64,000 nucleotides of DNA from Cloeon dipterum (Eukaryota; Arthropoda; Insecta; Ephemeroptera; Baetidae), in NCBI RefSeq assembly GCF_949628265.1, contig NC_088788.1, positions 11,346,001 to 11,410,000 of the forward strand. The letters run 5' to 3'. The notes beneath the pieces are model-generated. The model did no database searches, had not been told where the DNA came from, and worked only from the letters and a program-made list of their open reading frames with translations. The translations under genes were made by a program, and so were the position numbers. Numbering within the stretch: the first letter of the stretch is position 1; each line of letters opens with the position of its first letter. Positions 1 to 15,328 of this stretch are shown here, in pieces.

Positions 1-3000
1 GTGCCGTGACCTCCACGGTGGCCTCTACATCGACGATCACAGCACTTGGCACATCTTGCGCGTTGATAGGCGGACGTCCAATCGGCGGCCTCGGACGAGA
101 CTTGCTGTTGGATCGCGATCGGGGCTTTGACCTGCTGTCTGCGCGCGGTCTGTTGAAACTATCCGCCCTTAGCCTCGGCTCCGACGACATACGATTTTCT
201 GAAATTTAAAATTTTTCGATATTCATAATTAAGGCAAGTAATTTAAGATGTTTTTTTACAATAAAGACTATTATTTGCAGACTGTTTTCTTTGCGTTTAT
301 CTAGAAGAATGTCACAATTTAAAGACTTTAATTTCTTTTACATAGTTTTAGAGACTAAAAAAGTTTAAAGTTCAAAATCGGACTGTTTCATAAGCTAGTT
401 TAAATCATTTTCGAGGAAAATTAATCACATTGGTAATTTGTCCTTTAATTTAGCATTCAAATCTAGATCAAATGGCTGAAATTTGTGAAATATCAACTTT
501 TATATTTACAAGCAAATAACTATTCCAAAATTAACGTTTAATTTATGAAAAGCCACCTTTCAATCAATTTTTGAGAAAAATCTTGTATGCACAGCTAAGC
601 TTGGACTTATCACGTATTTTTTAGGGTGTCATCAGGCTCTACCAGTGATTTGGATGGTTTATTGCAGTTTTAGACGATTTTAGATTATCTTAAAAGTGGC
701 TCAAATGTCTTAGATTTTAGTGCTTTGTGCTCATTTGGTTCCTTAAAAAATCAGGAGCACTTAAACTCTATACAAAGTTATTAAAAAATAAGCAGTGCTC
801 CTCAATTAAAAAACATCCCTACCTTCAAGTTCCGCCTCAAGCGCTTCTACATCGTTCAGAGACAGACTTGATGGTTGGCTCTGGACGATCAGACTCGAAT
901 TTCCTGTCTGTTCGGCAACGCTTCCGACCGATTTGCACCTGATCAAATTGCCGCTCTCCGCCTCGCCCTCAGGGTGGTACTTTGGGTCGAGCAGGGCGAA
1001 CGTTGAAGCCTCAGGGGCGATTCCCCGCTGCTGCTCCCACTCAAAGAGCTTCTTGGTGAACTGCTCCGAAATGCCGTGGAAGCGGAAGAAACCCGTCGAG
1101 GTCTGGATGAGCACCTCTTGCTCGGGCCCGTCGCGACCCTCGCCCGGAAAAATCGCCCTTCGCATTCGCTCCAGTCTCGCTTCTCGTTCGAGGAACTTCT
1201 CCCTCTCTCGTTCCAGTCTCTGCTTCTCTCTCTCCACCTTGCTTAACTCCTTCTCCAGCCACTGCAGTTGCTTTTCCTTCTGGTTGGCTTTGTTTTTCTC
1301 CGAGTCTTTCCTGTTCAGCCGTGGACTCAGCTTGCCCTCTTTGATTTTCTTCCACTCGTCCAGTTTGCGTGCGAACTCTTCTGGAAGTTCTCTGTGGAGG
1401 TCGTCCTCCTCCTGTGGAGCCGCCTTTCCTGCAAATCGTTCGTTTTTCATACATATTAGAGGATGATGGTTTAAAGTTGCATTCAAACGAACCTGACATC
1501 GCCCGTCTAATTTGCCATTCAAGTAGTCTTTTGCGGAATTGTGGGGACAAATGGTAGTGATTCACGTCTTCCATGCGATCCACGTCGCCAGAAGTACTTT
1601 TCCTGCGAGCTCCCTTTGGGAAATGCATATATTAATTTAAATTTACTAAGCATGATTCAAAATAAATTATACTTTTATGTCGTCGTGTTGAGAAAATTTA
1701 AAACCACCCGTATGAGGGCTGCTGGGCATTGACACTGCGTTCGGAGCTTCTTCATATCGTCTAGAGGTCAAAAATGCTTTTTTGACTTTCGTCCACTTCG
1801 AGGGCCGCCGAATAACAGGAGGGGAAACGCCTAAACTACCACTTCTTTGCGAGGAAATCTACAAAATTAGTTATTTAAAACTAGGCTGAAAATTAAAACC
1901 CTTTAATATACCTTTCTAGGAAAGCTTTCCTTTCTGTGGCGACACTCGATTGGTGTCAAAAGCGCCGGGTTGACGTTCTCCTCTTCAGTCGAAGGCATGG
2001 TCAGGGTGAGCACCGGCAATTTCTTGTGTTGCTCCCTGAACCTTTGGTGCTCGCGGTGCCACAGCGGCTCGTCTTCAAGCTCGTCGTCGCTCAGCCTGGA
2101 AGCGCCGGGCAGCGTTCGCCTTTTCAGACTATCCCTCCTCGTCTGGATGATGTTTTTCACTTTGCTCCACGGCGTCTTCAGACCTGCTTTCTTCTCCAAT
2201 TTCGCTTCTTCCTGCGCACTTTCCGTTGACTTGCTGCGACGCTCGGTTTCAGTGTCCATTGGGGACGCTGACCGCCGCAACCTCTGCTCCGCCGTCGGAC
2301 TTGATTCTGAGAGATCTATGAAAGTAAGTAAATTTGCATAGTAAAAATATAAAGGGATTTTTATAAAATGTTAATTTTTCCCAACTCCTACTCAGGATAC
2401 GCTAACTTTGCATTGCGCAAAAACACGTTTGGAGTTTTCAGCAGTTTATTAATTTATAAGCTTACGTATTTTGCACTAAAAATCAATTACAACTGTGAAG
2501 ATTGAGTTTACAATCTGTGGCACAAAATTAATTCATCGCAAAACTTTTTGATTGAAGTAATTGCTAAAATTACTAATCAATTACAATGTAAAACTCGCAT
2601 ACGCAATTTTTGTATTCGAAGCATGAGATTTTTACGGGAAATACGGGGTTTGGCGCTTTGAACACCTACGGTTTGATGTTAACATGAACCTCCAGTCGGA
2701 GTTTTTATATCTATTAAGTCTAAAGCACGTTTATTGAGTTATGGGGGGTCTTTAAAAAATTTATAAATCGATTTAAAAATTCAAATTTTGTTAAATTGTG
2801 ATGATTTTTTTGTTTTTAGGCTTCCCTTTGACAAGATGAATCGATTTATGGTTAATTTTTAAAATTTATGTCTGAAAATAGAAGGATATGCGGAACTTTC
2901 TTTGTTTTTAATTGAACTGTTTTTGGCTGTGTAAAAATATCGCTTTTGGCGTGTTGTTTAGATGGACGCATGTGTTGCAGTTAGACAAAGCGATCAGCTC

Positions 3001-6000
3001 ACGAAAGTGACACCTGCTTGTCATTTTGCGAGACGAAACCACGTTGCCGAGCTGCAGAATGAAGACGTGTGAGATCTATTTTTAAAGCCCATTAAAGAAG
3101 AATCACGCTTGACATGCGCCGCGAGTTGACTCTTTCATTATGCTGTTGTGTTACTGCTGTGTGTCGCAACAAGAACGACAGTTTGCACGCCTCGAATTTG
3201 TCCGATACATTCTTGATAAGCATGGTTTCCCTGCGTCTGACTCATTCCAAGAGTTTATTTTCGCGTTCCAGATTGATTTATTCCGTTCGAAATGACTCTG
3301 ACGACGGTCTGAGAATGCGGTGGCTTGTTGGAAAACTCGTAAAAGACACTGCTTGCTCTTGGCGTGCGTAAACATTTGCAGAAATCACGTCGAGGAACAA
3401 GAATGCGCATAATTCGCGGCGCGTCCATCATAAATCCGCGTTCGAAATAACGCGTGAAGAGGGCCGGCCAACTTAATGAACTAAAATCGCCGGCTCTCAC
3501 CTTGCTTGCGCTCGCCCACTTTTGATATTTATTTTGACTTGCACGCTAACAAGGCGTTATTTCAGTCGGTGGTTTATATTTTTGGCAGATGCCGCTATTT
3601 ATTCCCGTCGGTGGCGGCAGCCGCACTAAAAGTCTGCTTCCTGCATTAAACTTTAATTTGTCGGCGGGCCGTGCACCGCTCGAAAGCAATATAATATTGT
3701 CCTTGGTGCATTCTTTCTTGCTCGTCTGCCGGCGCGCGGATCAAAATTGCCATGGCGCGGGCGGCTAAGTTTAGCGCTGCGCGTGCAACACATCATTTTA
3801 CAACACCATATTTACAGCATTTCACTCTCTGGAGCGCGAGACGTGCTCTCAAAGCGGCGCGATGAGAGCACATTGTGTTTTTGTAAACTGCTGGGAAAAA
3901 CGTAGAGCCACGAATGCATGTACCGGCCGCGTGTTTGCTGGTTGGGCAAGCAAATCGCGGATTTGTCATGCGGTGATTTGGTCATAAAGTTTATTTAAAA
4001 GGCTAGACGTGTGGGTGATTTTACCCTGCGGGCCAATAAAAGTCAGTCAGGAGACGCAGAAATAGACGCCCAGCCGGGACTTTATTATATGATCAACTCG
4101 TAAGAAAAATAAGCAAACGAGGGATCGTAATATTGCATTTATGAACGCCGAGACACACGACAAATTAGCTGCGGTGTGAACAGAAAATTCAAAGGATTTT
4201 AATTCACAGCCAGATTTAACATCCGAAGCGCGCAATGAGTCGCTGAACTGTGGTACGTCCTGCCACCCAAGCTCAAGGACAACACTCTAGATAAATTTGA
4301 ATTGGCCGCTCGGAACTAAAATAGTCTACAAAGATCAGTGTCATCTCAGTTTGGTGAGAAACGTTTTTTTTTGCATTTTTCTGCTAGTTTTGTTTTATTC
4401 TTTCCACGCTATTTTTCTGATTTTAGTGATCTTACTTCATTTATGTACTGCTTAGTAATAATGAACATGTATTTTTTTCATTCAGTGTTCAATAAATTTT
4501 TATTGATTAACATTTTTGTTTTATTTTGATTTTGCGAAAGAAGTTGCAATAAAAATGTTGTTTTATTCCGGACCGTTAGAAAACTGGAACGTTTCAAAAT
4601 GAAGATTTAGATGAATCATCTAAATAGGAAGAAATTTGGAAAAGAAGAAAAATAAATTTATCCATTAAATTAATTTAAAAAAAGAGACTTGAAGTATCAG
4701 ACTCGTGTAAAAATGTCCTCTCAAAACTGTACTGCTATTTGATGACCATCCTGAATTAATTTCCGAGCAGAGTAGAGCCATTTGTTTAATTAAAAATAAA
4801 TAAATAAACAACCAGTGTTTTTATTTCTTATACCTATTCTGAAAAAAAATGATTTAAAAATAACATTTTTGCTCTTAACAAGTATGCAGCCTGTTCAACT
4901 CGCATGTAAGAAAGTTGCCTAGCTAAAGCCTAAAGGAGCACTACTTATTTTCATGACATTCATTTGTTGGTGAGTGCTATCCTAAGTGTTTCTCTTGCTG
5001 TACGTTATTCTACTAATGATACTTATTAGTCTAATTTTGGTTCAACTCACTCTGAGCAAACGCGTTCGCAGCCTCGTTGAGCGCGCCAAAGTTGAGTTCG
5101 ATATCCATCAAGTCCTCATTGGACGACGACGACGAGCTGAGCAGTTGATTTGAACTCATCAGCACAGACTCTTCAACACACACTCTCAGGTCCCGACACT
5201 CCCCCGCCCCCTGATGCACCACATGGCCCGCCCTGTCAGGGCACAGGCCGATTCCACTGTCCTGCGACCGCGACTCTTGCGGCTCGATTTGCGCCTTTTC
5301 CCACCTGAAAGACAGAAACACGTCCTGAGAGTGACGGTCCCTGGCGGAATTTCAGGACCAACCTGAAGGCCTCTTTGACCCGCGTCCACTTGGACACCTT
5401 GGACTTGGCTGGAATGGCGCCGTCTTCCAGCTCCTCTGAGTGCTGCCTGTCCATTTCTTCAAACTCCTCCTCCTTTCCCTTTTTGTCCAAGAGACTTTCC
5501 TGCGAGTTCTGCGTCCTGGCCAGCAGCTGCTTGTGCATTTCCTGCAGGGCTCGCAGGTCTTCCAGGTACTGCACTCGCCGCTGCAATTTATTGTTCTGGT
5601 CCTTCAGGTCGCCCAGCTGCTCCATCAGCTTGCACAAATTGTCCAAGTGGTCCAAACCGACCTGAAGGGTTAAATCATCGAAGCCATTTTTTAAATCATC
5701 AAATCCTTGAGATGGTCGGGGTAAATTTTTATTTGTTCAAATTGTCCTGAAGACACTTTTATGATATAGCAAAATGGATTTATCTTTGTGAGCCAAAGAA
5801 GAAAAGTTATGGTTGGTTTTATCTCATCCGCTTTGGCTCTGTTTAAATCATTCTACTCTTTCAACTAGCAGCGCTTTTGAAAAAACGTCCGCTCTGGAAA
5901 TCACTCATGGACACCATCCATCTCGGAGCGAGACACAAATACTCGCGTCTTTTTCACCTTGGAGGGCGCCTCGGGCGACTCGAGGCTGCTCTCGGCCTGG

Positions 6001-6107
6001 GCCACCTGGCTCAGGGGCCGCTGCTCCTCCGGCGGCTTGGGCAGCGACATCAGGTACTCGAGGAACTCGTCGTCCTGCCGGAACATTTCGGCGTCCGCGG
6101 CATCCAT
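1..6107 (-). CDS. Uncharacterised multi-exon protein with WxKVK and FxxxLxEW repeats (partial)
   Basis: I do not recognise this family. Exons joined in phase are about 6107-5943, 5661-5363, 5304-5051, 2315-1912, 1858-1673, 1613-1493, 1428-823 and 198-<1, giving at least 740 residues with the C-terminus outside the window. Exon 1 starts MDAADAEMFRQDDEFLEYL. Its end is uncertain because two in-phase donors lie near 5959 and 5943. Exon 2 is a coiled coil (KLMEQLGDLKDQNNKLQRRV). Three related basic motifs follow: SKWTRVKEAFRWE, TPWSKVKNIIQTRRDSLK and SKWTKVKKAF. Further on come three copies of another motif: LSPQFRKRLLEW, LPEEFARKLDEW and ISEQFTKKLFEW. The middle of the 823-1428 exon is a strongly charged helix. 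No signal peptide or membrane segment is visible, so an intracellular scaffold or cytoskeletal role is a guess only. Confidence 0.8.
199..822 (-). other. Intron of the gene at 1-6107
   Basis: AT-rich intron between the exons ending at 823 and starting at 198. A donor GTAGGG lies at 822 and an acceptor TTTCAG just above 198. I see no second gene or repeat in it. Confidence 0.7.
2316..5050 (-). other. Large intron with a GC-richer, promoter-like core
   Basis: A 2.7-kb intron with donor GTGAGT at 5050 and acceptor at 2316-2317. Most is AT-rich, but about 2,950-4,270 is clearly richer in G+C, with many CG dinucleotides (for example around 3,470, 3,590-3,680 and 3,720-3,900). No exon with good splice sites and homology was found there. 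An enhancer or alternative promoter of the host gene is possible but unproven. Confidence 0.45.
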
Positions 6108-6224
6108 GGGTGTGCGTCCGGACTTGGCGTTGGCTCGACTGTCTGCTCAATTGGCACGCCACCAAGTGTAAACCAAGTGTTCCCCTCAGTCAGTTTTGTG
6201 ACTCAAATTTAGAGCAGCCGAGCA

Positions 6225-6282
6225 GCGGCGGCGGCGGCGGCGGCGGCTCTACCTTGGAGCGCGCGCGTGTGCATTTATATAA
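6225..6282 (-). promoter_or_regulatory. TATA box and CGG-repeat leader of the gene at 1-6107
   Basis: On the minus strand TATATAAA reads from 6282 to 6275, about 175 bases upstream of the first ATG (6107). Transcription would be expected to begin near 6250. A run of about seven CGG/CCG triplets at 6225-6247 then falls at the very start of the untranslated leader. The surrounding 6,200-6,330 is CG-rich. The start site itself is inferred from the usual TATA spacing. Confidence 0.6.
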
Positions 6283-7013
6283 AGAGGCAGTCGGTCGGCC
6301 GCTCCGCGAGGGTTAATCCACGCGTAATACGCCGCGCATTATAAATTTAGACCATTAATTGGAAAGGCCGGCAGGAATTTCTATTCACGCATTCCACCTG
6401 CCTACGCTGCCGTTTTCATTCAAAATTGCGACACCTGGCCGCTGCATTTTTAGAATTTTTCCTACCCTCCCATTTGTCCTTTTTTAGCTGTTTATACTTT
6501 CGTATTTTTACTACAATGTGTATGTAGGCCAAGACGGCTGGAAAATGGGATATTCATCATTACTCTGACGGTGACGCGTGCGTCGCCAGCGCAAAAATAT
6601 CCGACCCGACTTTTTTGCTCCAGTACCAAAGTCACCAAATCTTCAAAGAAGTTTTTATAATCTAGCAGAATTTACCGTCCAGCGAAAATTAATGCAGTCT
6701 TAAATGTCAAATGCAAAAATAAATTTCAGTTCCTTTGAATGTTAAGTTCGGCGAAAAGATTTGTTTAAAAATAGGAGCAATGGGTACATTGACCTGCGCG
6801 CGTCGCTCAATTGTAATAATTGAAACAAAGATTTTCCTTCCTCCAACTAAAAAATGAAAGTGGCACGTTTTATTATACATCTTGACAGTTTCCAAGTGCA
6901 GTGAGTGAAAAAATATATATTTTATCCAGAAAACGGAGCTTCCGAGAGGATGCACGGTCTAAAAATAGCCATTCCCATTGTGTGCACACAAATCTGTCGG
7001 CGCCGGTATTTAC
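6283..7013. other. Intergenic spacer
   Basis: Holds the upstream region of the gene at 1-6107 and the 3' untranslated region of the GST. A minus-strand poly(A) signal (AATAAA, TTTATT on plus) lies at 6869-6874, about 140 bases past the GST stop. Nothing else recognised. Confidence 0.55.
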
Positions 7014-7914
7014 TTAAGCTGACAAATTGGGTGGGTTGAGATAAAAGTGGTGCAGTTCATCCATGGCCGGCTTCGAGATGGCCCACAGGTCAGGCTGCTC
7101 CTTCTTGAAGTTGTTGTACCACGACGCGACGGTGGGGTAAGCCGAAATGTCGAAGTCAATCGCCTCCAGACAAAATATTCCGGTAACCAAACTCAGGTCA
7201 GCAATGGTCAAGTTGTCTGCAAAGTCGGGGAAAAAAATAACGCTCTCATTGAGTGCCAAATATTTCAAAACAAACCTCCAGCAGCGTATTTCGTGCCCAG
7301 GCGCTTTTGGTACGTCTCAAACACTGACAGGGCGTTCTCAGCCTTTTTCTTGTGTTCCTCGGTACGCGGGTATCCAACAAAAACAGGGCCAAACTTTAAA
7401 TTTATATATAAATATGAAAGATTTGTCATGAGAGAAACGAGGATTTCTTACCGTGTATTCAATGAGGAATTTGTAGAGGGTGGAGATGTTAAAAACAAGC
7501 CTGTGGTTCACCAGTGCTCTTTTCTGGGGGTCTTTTGGGTACAGCTGGTTGTCCGGCGCGTACTTGTCGCAAATATACTGCATCATAGCCACGCTGAAAT
7601 AAAAATCGTTAAAATTTTGACGGGATTAAAAATTTCCTTTATAATTTATTACCTCTCGCTCAGGAAGAATCCGTCATCTTCCAGCACTGGCACCTCCTTC
7701 TGAGGATTTTTCTGGAATAATTGAAAAAATGTAATCCTAACGTTAGATTTAACGCGTTAGTTTTGTCAACTACCTGAGCGTACTCATCAGTGCGGTGTTC
7801 TCCCTTCATGAAGTCGATGTTGATGACCTCGTGGGGCACGTTCAAGGCCACTAGTGTCATCTTGACAGCCATGCTGGGCGGGCTGTCCGACACAGAATAC
7901 AGTTTGACAGGCAT
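7014..7914 (-). CDS. Glutathione S-transferase, insect delta/epsilon-like
   Basis: Five exons (7914-7774, 7711-7653, 7593-7452, 7393-7276, 7216-7014) join in phase to 220 residues, the usual length for cytosolic insect GSTs. The N-terminal thioredoxin-like domain begins MPVKLYSVSDSPPSMAVK. The serine in the SDSPPS segment sits where delta/epsilon GSTs carry their catalytic serine. The conserved cis-proline stretch (KEVPVLEDDGFFLSES) holds VPVL and the ES pair that contacts the gamma-glutamyl group. The helical C-terminal domain contains DNLTIADLSL, the N-capping box of GSTs. The enzyme conjugates glutathione to electrophiles and peroxidation products in the cytosol. The delta/epsilon assignment is by eye; a tree would settle it. 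It is a single copy here, unlike the tandem clusters common in insects. Confidence 0.93.
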
Positions 7915-8729
7915 GACAGTCCTAGAAAAATTGGCTTAGATTTAGATATTTACTCACAAGTCAGGCGTCATGGGAGAGTGCGATAAAAAGCGAGAGAACC
8001 GCTTTTTAAAAGATAAGGTTGCTCTTTGTGCGCATACAAATTGTATTCCCACGCATGGTTCTGTGGTTAAGAGTTGGAATTGTTTTTAGATAACATGTTT
8101 CATAGAAAAAAAAGAATAAATTAAAACAGGGATTTAATTTAATAAGTAAAATGAGCTATAAGTTAAAATAATTAAATCAATAATTTTATAATTTGCAAAT
8201 ATAATTTTGCATGTGAGTTATAAAAAGCCTTTCTTGCTATTGAGATAAGTATGTAAATAAGTGGATTAAATTAATTAAGCTAAAATTACCTCTGGTGCAA
8301 ATTTTTAAATTGGTTCTATAAAATAAAGTTAAACTACGCAAATCGGGGATCTCACCGAATAATATTAAACATTGATTGACGTTTATTTCATAATTTTGTT
8401 AATTTTATTCAAATTAAAACACATTCAAAGCAATACTCAGAAAAATTTGTTGATATTTTAGAGTAGTTAAATAGACACGGTACCTTTAAAATATTGGAGA
8501 GTAAAAAGTGCGGCTGCTAGGTGGCAACGGCAAAGGTGAAAGAACGAGTTTTAAAAGCCGGCTCAGAAAGAAGGAGAGGCCAAACAATTTCGTCTCAAGG
8601 TTACGCAACCGCTACAAACAAGTGCGGCATATGGCCACCTACTGAAAACAATGTGTACTAAGACAAATAACCCTTTCTGTTCGGCAGTAGTGGGCGCCAA
8701 AAGAACAGCCTTCTTTATATTTGTACAAC
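7915..8729. other. Intergenic spacer, GST leader and upstream region
   Basis: An 815-base AT-rich gap between the GST start codon and the GH31 3' end. The GST promoter must lie here, but I cannot place it with confidence. 8,500-8,660 is less AT-rich. No coding potential seen. Confidence 0.4.
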
Positions 8730-8739
8730 TTTATTTATT
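8730..8739 (-). terminator. Poly(A) signals of the GH31 gene
   Basis: Two overlapping AATAAA hexamers on the minus strand (TTTATTTATT on plus), about 30-40 bases downstream of the GH31 stop codon. Confidence 0.65.
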
Positions 8740-8768
8740 GAAATAAATGTCCACATCAGCATTTCAAC

Positions 8769-13105
<4,337 letters not shown>

Positions 13106-13173
13106 CTTAACCTCCTAAATAATTAAAAAATGATACTTTTAAATTGATTGAGTATTTCCTCGTAAATCTTTAC

Positions 13174-13230
13174 CATGTCCGAGAATAACAAGATTAAGAC
13201 TGGAGAAATATCAAGTGGCACGAATTTATA
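13174..13230 (-). promoter_or_regulatory. TATA box and short 5' untranslated exon of the GH31 gene
   Basis: TATAAATT reads on the minus strand from 13230, placing a start near 13,200. A donor ATG|GTAAAG near 13,173 and an acceptor TTTAG at about 13,115, just above the start codon, suggest a 5' untranslated exon of about 25 bases followed by a short intron. This is inferred from motif spacing only. Confidence 0.5.
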
Positions 13231-13424
13231 CTGCGGGTCAGATGATAAGAGCGATATAATCAACTATCGTTGCGATTATCAGATTTTTCATTTATGCATC
13301 TTCGTAGCAAATCAAACATACATTTCCTCAAGATCAAAGTTTTTATGCATTCAACATTCAACGTGAAGGGAGCAATTTTATAAAATGAAATATAATTGTT
13401 TTAATATGCTCGTAATTTGTATCC

Positions 13425-13430
13425 TTTATT
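13425..13430 (-). terminator. Poly(A) signal of the repeat-protein gene
   Basis: AATAAA on the minus strand (TTTATT on plus), about 95 bases past the stop codon at 13523. Confidence 0.6.
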
Positions 13431-13522
13431 GCAGAGATTTTTATCAGTAAATCTTTTAACAAAACAGATTATTCGACCATTTGCTCAAAACATTATTGCT
13501 TAAAAGAGTCGTCTCAGGTGCT

Positions 13523-15328
13523 TTAAACGTAGAAAGGGCGGAGGATGGGTCTTCCGACGAAAATTGGTCCAGCCTCAGGTGTGGCAACAGGGCGCTCCAA
13601 GGGCCTGGTCTCAGGGCGGGCGATGACTCCGGGGATCACTTCAGGGGTGAAAGCAGGGCGCTCCAGGGGCCTGGTCTCAGGGCGGGCGACAACTCCGGGC
13701 AGAAGCTCAGGGGCGAACTCGGGGCGCTCAAGAGGCCTGGTCTCAGGGCGGACAATGACTCCAGGGATCACTTCAGGGGTGAAGGTAGGGCGCTCCAGGG
13801 GCCTGGTCTCAGGGCGAGCGACAACTCCGGGCAGAAGCTCAGGGGCGAACTCGGGGCGCTCAAGAGGCCTGGTCTCAGGGCGGACAATGACTCCAGGGAT
13901 CACTTCAGGGGTGAAGGTAGGGCGCTCCAGGGGCCTGGTCTCAGGGCGAGCGACAACTCCGGGCAGAAGCTCAGGGGCGAACTCGGGGCGCTCAAGAGGC
14001 CTGGTCTCAGGGCGGACAATGACTCCAGGGATCACTTCAGGGGTGAAAGCAGGGCGCTCAAGAGGCCTGGTCTCAGGGCGGGCGACAACTCCGGGCAGAA
14101 GCTCAGGGGTGAACACGGGGCGCTCCAGGGGCCTGGTCTCAGGGCGGGCGACAACTCCGGGCAGAAACTCAGGGGTGTACACGGGGCGTTCCAATGGCCT
14201 GGTCTCAGGGCGGGCGACAACTCCGGGCAGAAACTCAGGGGTGTACACGGGGCGTTCCAATGGCCTGGTCTCAGGGCGGGCGACAACTCCGGGCAGAAGC
14301 TCAGGGGTGAACACAGGGCGCTCCAGAGGCCTGGTCTCAGGGCGGGCTACAACTCCGGGCAGAAACTCAGGGGTGTATACGGGGCGTTCCAATGGTCTGG
14401 TCTCAGGGCGGGCGACAACTCCGGGCAGAAGCTCAGGGGTGAAAGCAGGGCGCTCCAAGGGCCTGGTCTCAGGGCGGACAATGACTCCAGGGATCACTTC
14501 AGGGGTGAAAGCAGGGCGCTCAAGAGGCCTGGTCTCAGGGCGAGCGACAACTCCGGGCAGAAGCTCAGGGGTGAACACGGGGCGCTCCAGGGGCCTGGTC
14601 TCAGGGCGGGCAACAACTCCGGGCAGAAACTCAGGGGTGTACACGGGGCGTTCCAATGGCCTGGTTTCAGGGCGAGCGACAACTCCGGGCAGAAACTCAG
14701 GGGTGAAAGCAGGGCGTTCCAATGGCCTGGTCTCAGGGCGCGCGACAACTCCGGGCAGAAGCTCAGGGGTGAAAGCAGGGCGCTCCAAGGGCCTGGTCAC
14801 AGGGCGGGCAATGACTCCAGGGATCACCTCAGGGGTGAAAGCAGGGCGCTCCAGGGGTCTGGTCTCAGGGCGAGCGACAACTCCGGGCAGAAGCTCAGGG
14901 GTGAAAGCAGGGCGCTCCAAGGGCCTGGTCTCAGGGCGGGCGACAACTCCGGGCAGAAGCTCAGGGGTGAAAGCAGGGCGCTCCAGGGGCCTGGTCTCAG
15001 GACGGGCGACAACTCCGGGCAGAAGCTCAGGAGTGAACACGGGGCGCTCCAGGGGCCTGGTCTCAGGGCGAGCGACAACTCCGGGCAGAAGCTCAGGGGT
15101 GAAAGCAGGGCGCTCCAGGGGTCTGGTCTCAGGGCGTAAAATGACTCCAGGGATCACTTCGGGGGAAACAATGATGCAAGGCGACTGGGCAACTTCCTCT
15201 TCTACTAAGGGTCTTGTGACTTTGCCTGGGACCGTTTCTTCAGGAAGGAGTGGTCTGACTTGTGGTGCAGCCTGGCCATTAAGGACCAAGGCCGCCACTA
15301 GGAGCGCACTAGCCAAGTAGCGGGTCAT
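13523..15328 (-). CDS. Secreted protein of 24 tandem 22-residue Pro/Glu/Arg-rich repeats
   Basis: A single coding exon of 601 residues. The signal peptide is MTRYLASALLVAALVLNGQA, followed by a unique stretch of about 30 residues. Residues 53-580 are 24 head-to-tail 22-mers with no spacers, each built of (A/V/E/T)(F/Y)TPE, (LL/FL/VI)PGV(V/I), ARPETRP and LERP. A degenerate 21-residue unit ending ILRPFYV closes the protein. Variation is confined to a few positions: TPE versus APE, LL/FL/VI, and the first residue. There is one cysteine, in the N-terminal part. Regular prolines and alternating E/R charges suggest an extended, low-complexity extracellular polymer such as a cuticle, mucus, salivary or peritrophic component. 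I do not recognise the family. A TATA box, a 5' untranslated intron (about 15,331-15,385) and a poly(A) signal support a real gene. Confidence 0.85.
   Translation of the reverse strand: MTRYLASALLVAALVLNGQAAPQVRPLLPEETVPGKVTRPLVEEEVAQSPCIIVSPEVIPGVILRPETRPLERPAFTPELLPGVVARPETRPLERPVFTPELLPGVVARPETRPLERPAFTPELLPGVVARPETRPLERPAFTPELLPGVVARPETRPLERPAFTPEVIPGVIARPVTRPLERPAFTPELLPGVVARPETRPLERPAFTPEFLPGVVARPETRPLERPVYTPEFLPGVVARPETRPLERPVFTPELLPGVVARPETRPLERPAFTPEVIPGVIVRPETRPLERPAFTPELLPGVVARPETRPLERPVYTPEFLPGVVARPETRPLERPVFTPELLPGVVARPETRPLERPVYTPEFLPGVVARPETRPLERPVYTPEFLPGVVARPETRPLERPVFTPELLPGVVARPETRPLERPAFTPEVIPGVIVRPETRPLERPEFAPELLPGVVARPETRPLERPTFTPEVIPGVIVRPETRPLERPEFAPELLPGVVARPETRPLERPTFTPEVIPGVIVRPETRPLERPEFAPELLPGVVARPETRPLERPAFTPEVIPGVIARPETRPLERPVATPEAGPIFVGRPILRPFYV
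13589..15172 (-). repeat. Coding minisatellite, 24 x 66 bp
   Basis: Exactly 24 units of 66 bases, with no frame-breaking length change. Three consecutive near-identical 132-base doublets (VI-type unit plus EFAPELL-type unit) lie at about 13,655-14,050, showing recent amplification of a two-unit block. Because 66 is divisible by three and the units lack stops in several frames, long shadow ORFs (552 and 591 codons) run on the plus strand. Confidence 0.9.

Noticed and set aside
933-1466. 177-codon plus-strand ORF
   Set aside because: Antisense shadow of the Lys/Glu-rich exon of the gene at 1-6107; Ser/Phe-rich composition is typical of such shadows.
7915-7960. 36-bp leader intron in the GST gene
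   Set aside because: GTGAGT at 7957 and TTCTAG at 7922 look like splice sites, but the interval is shorter than workable introns.
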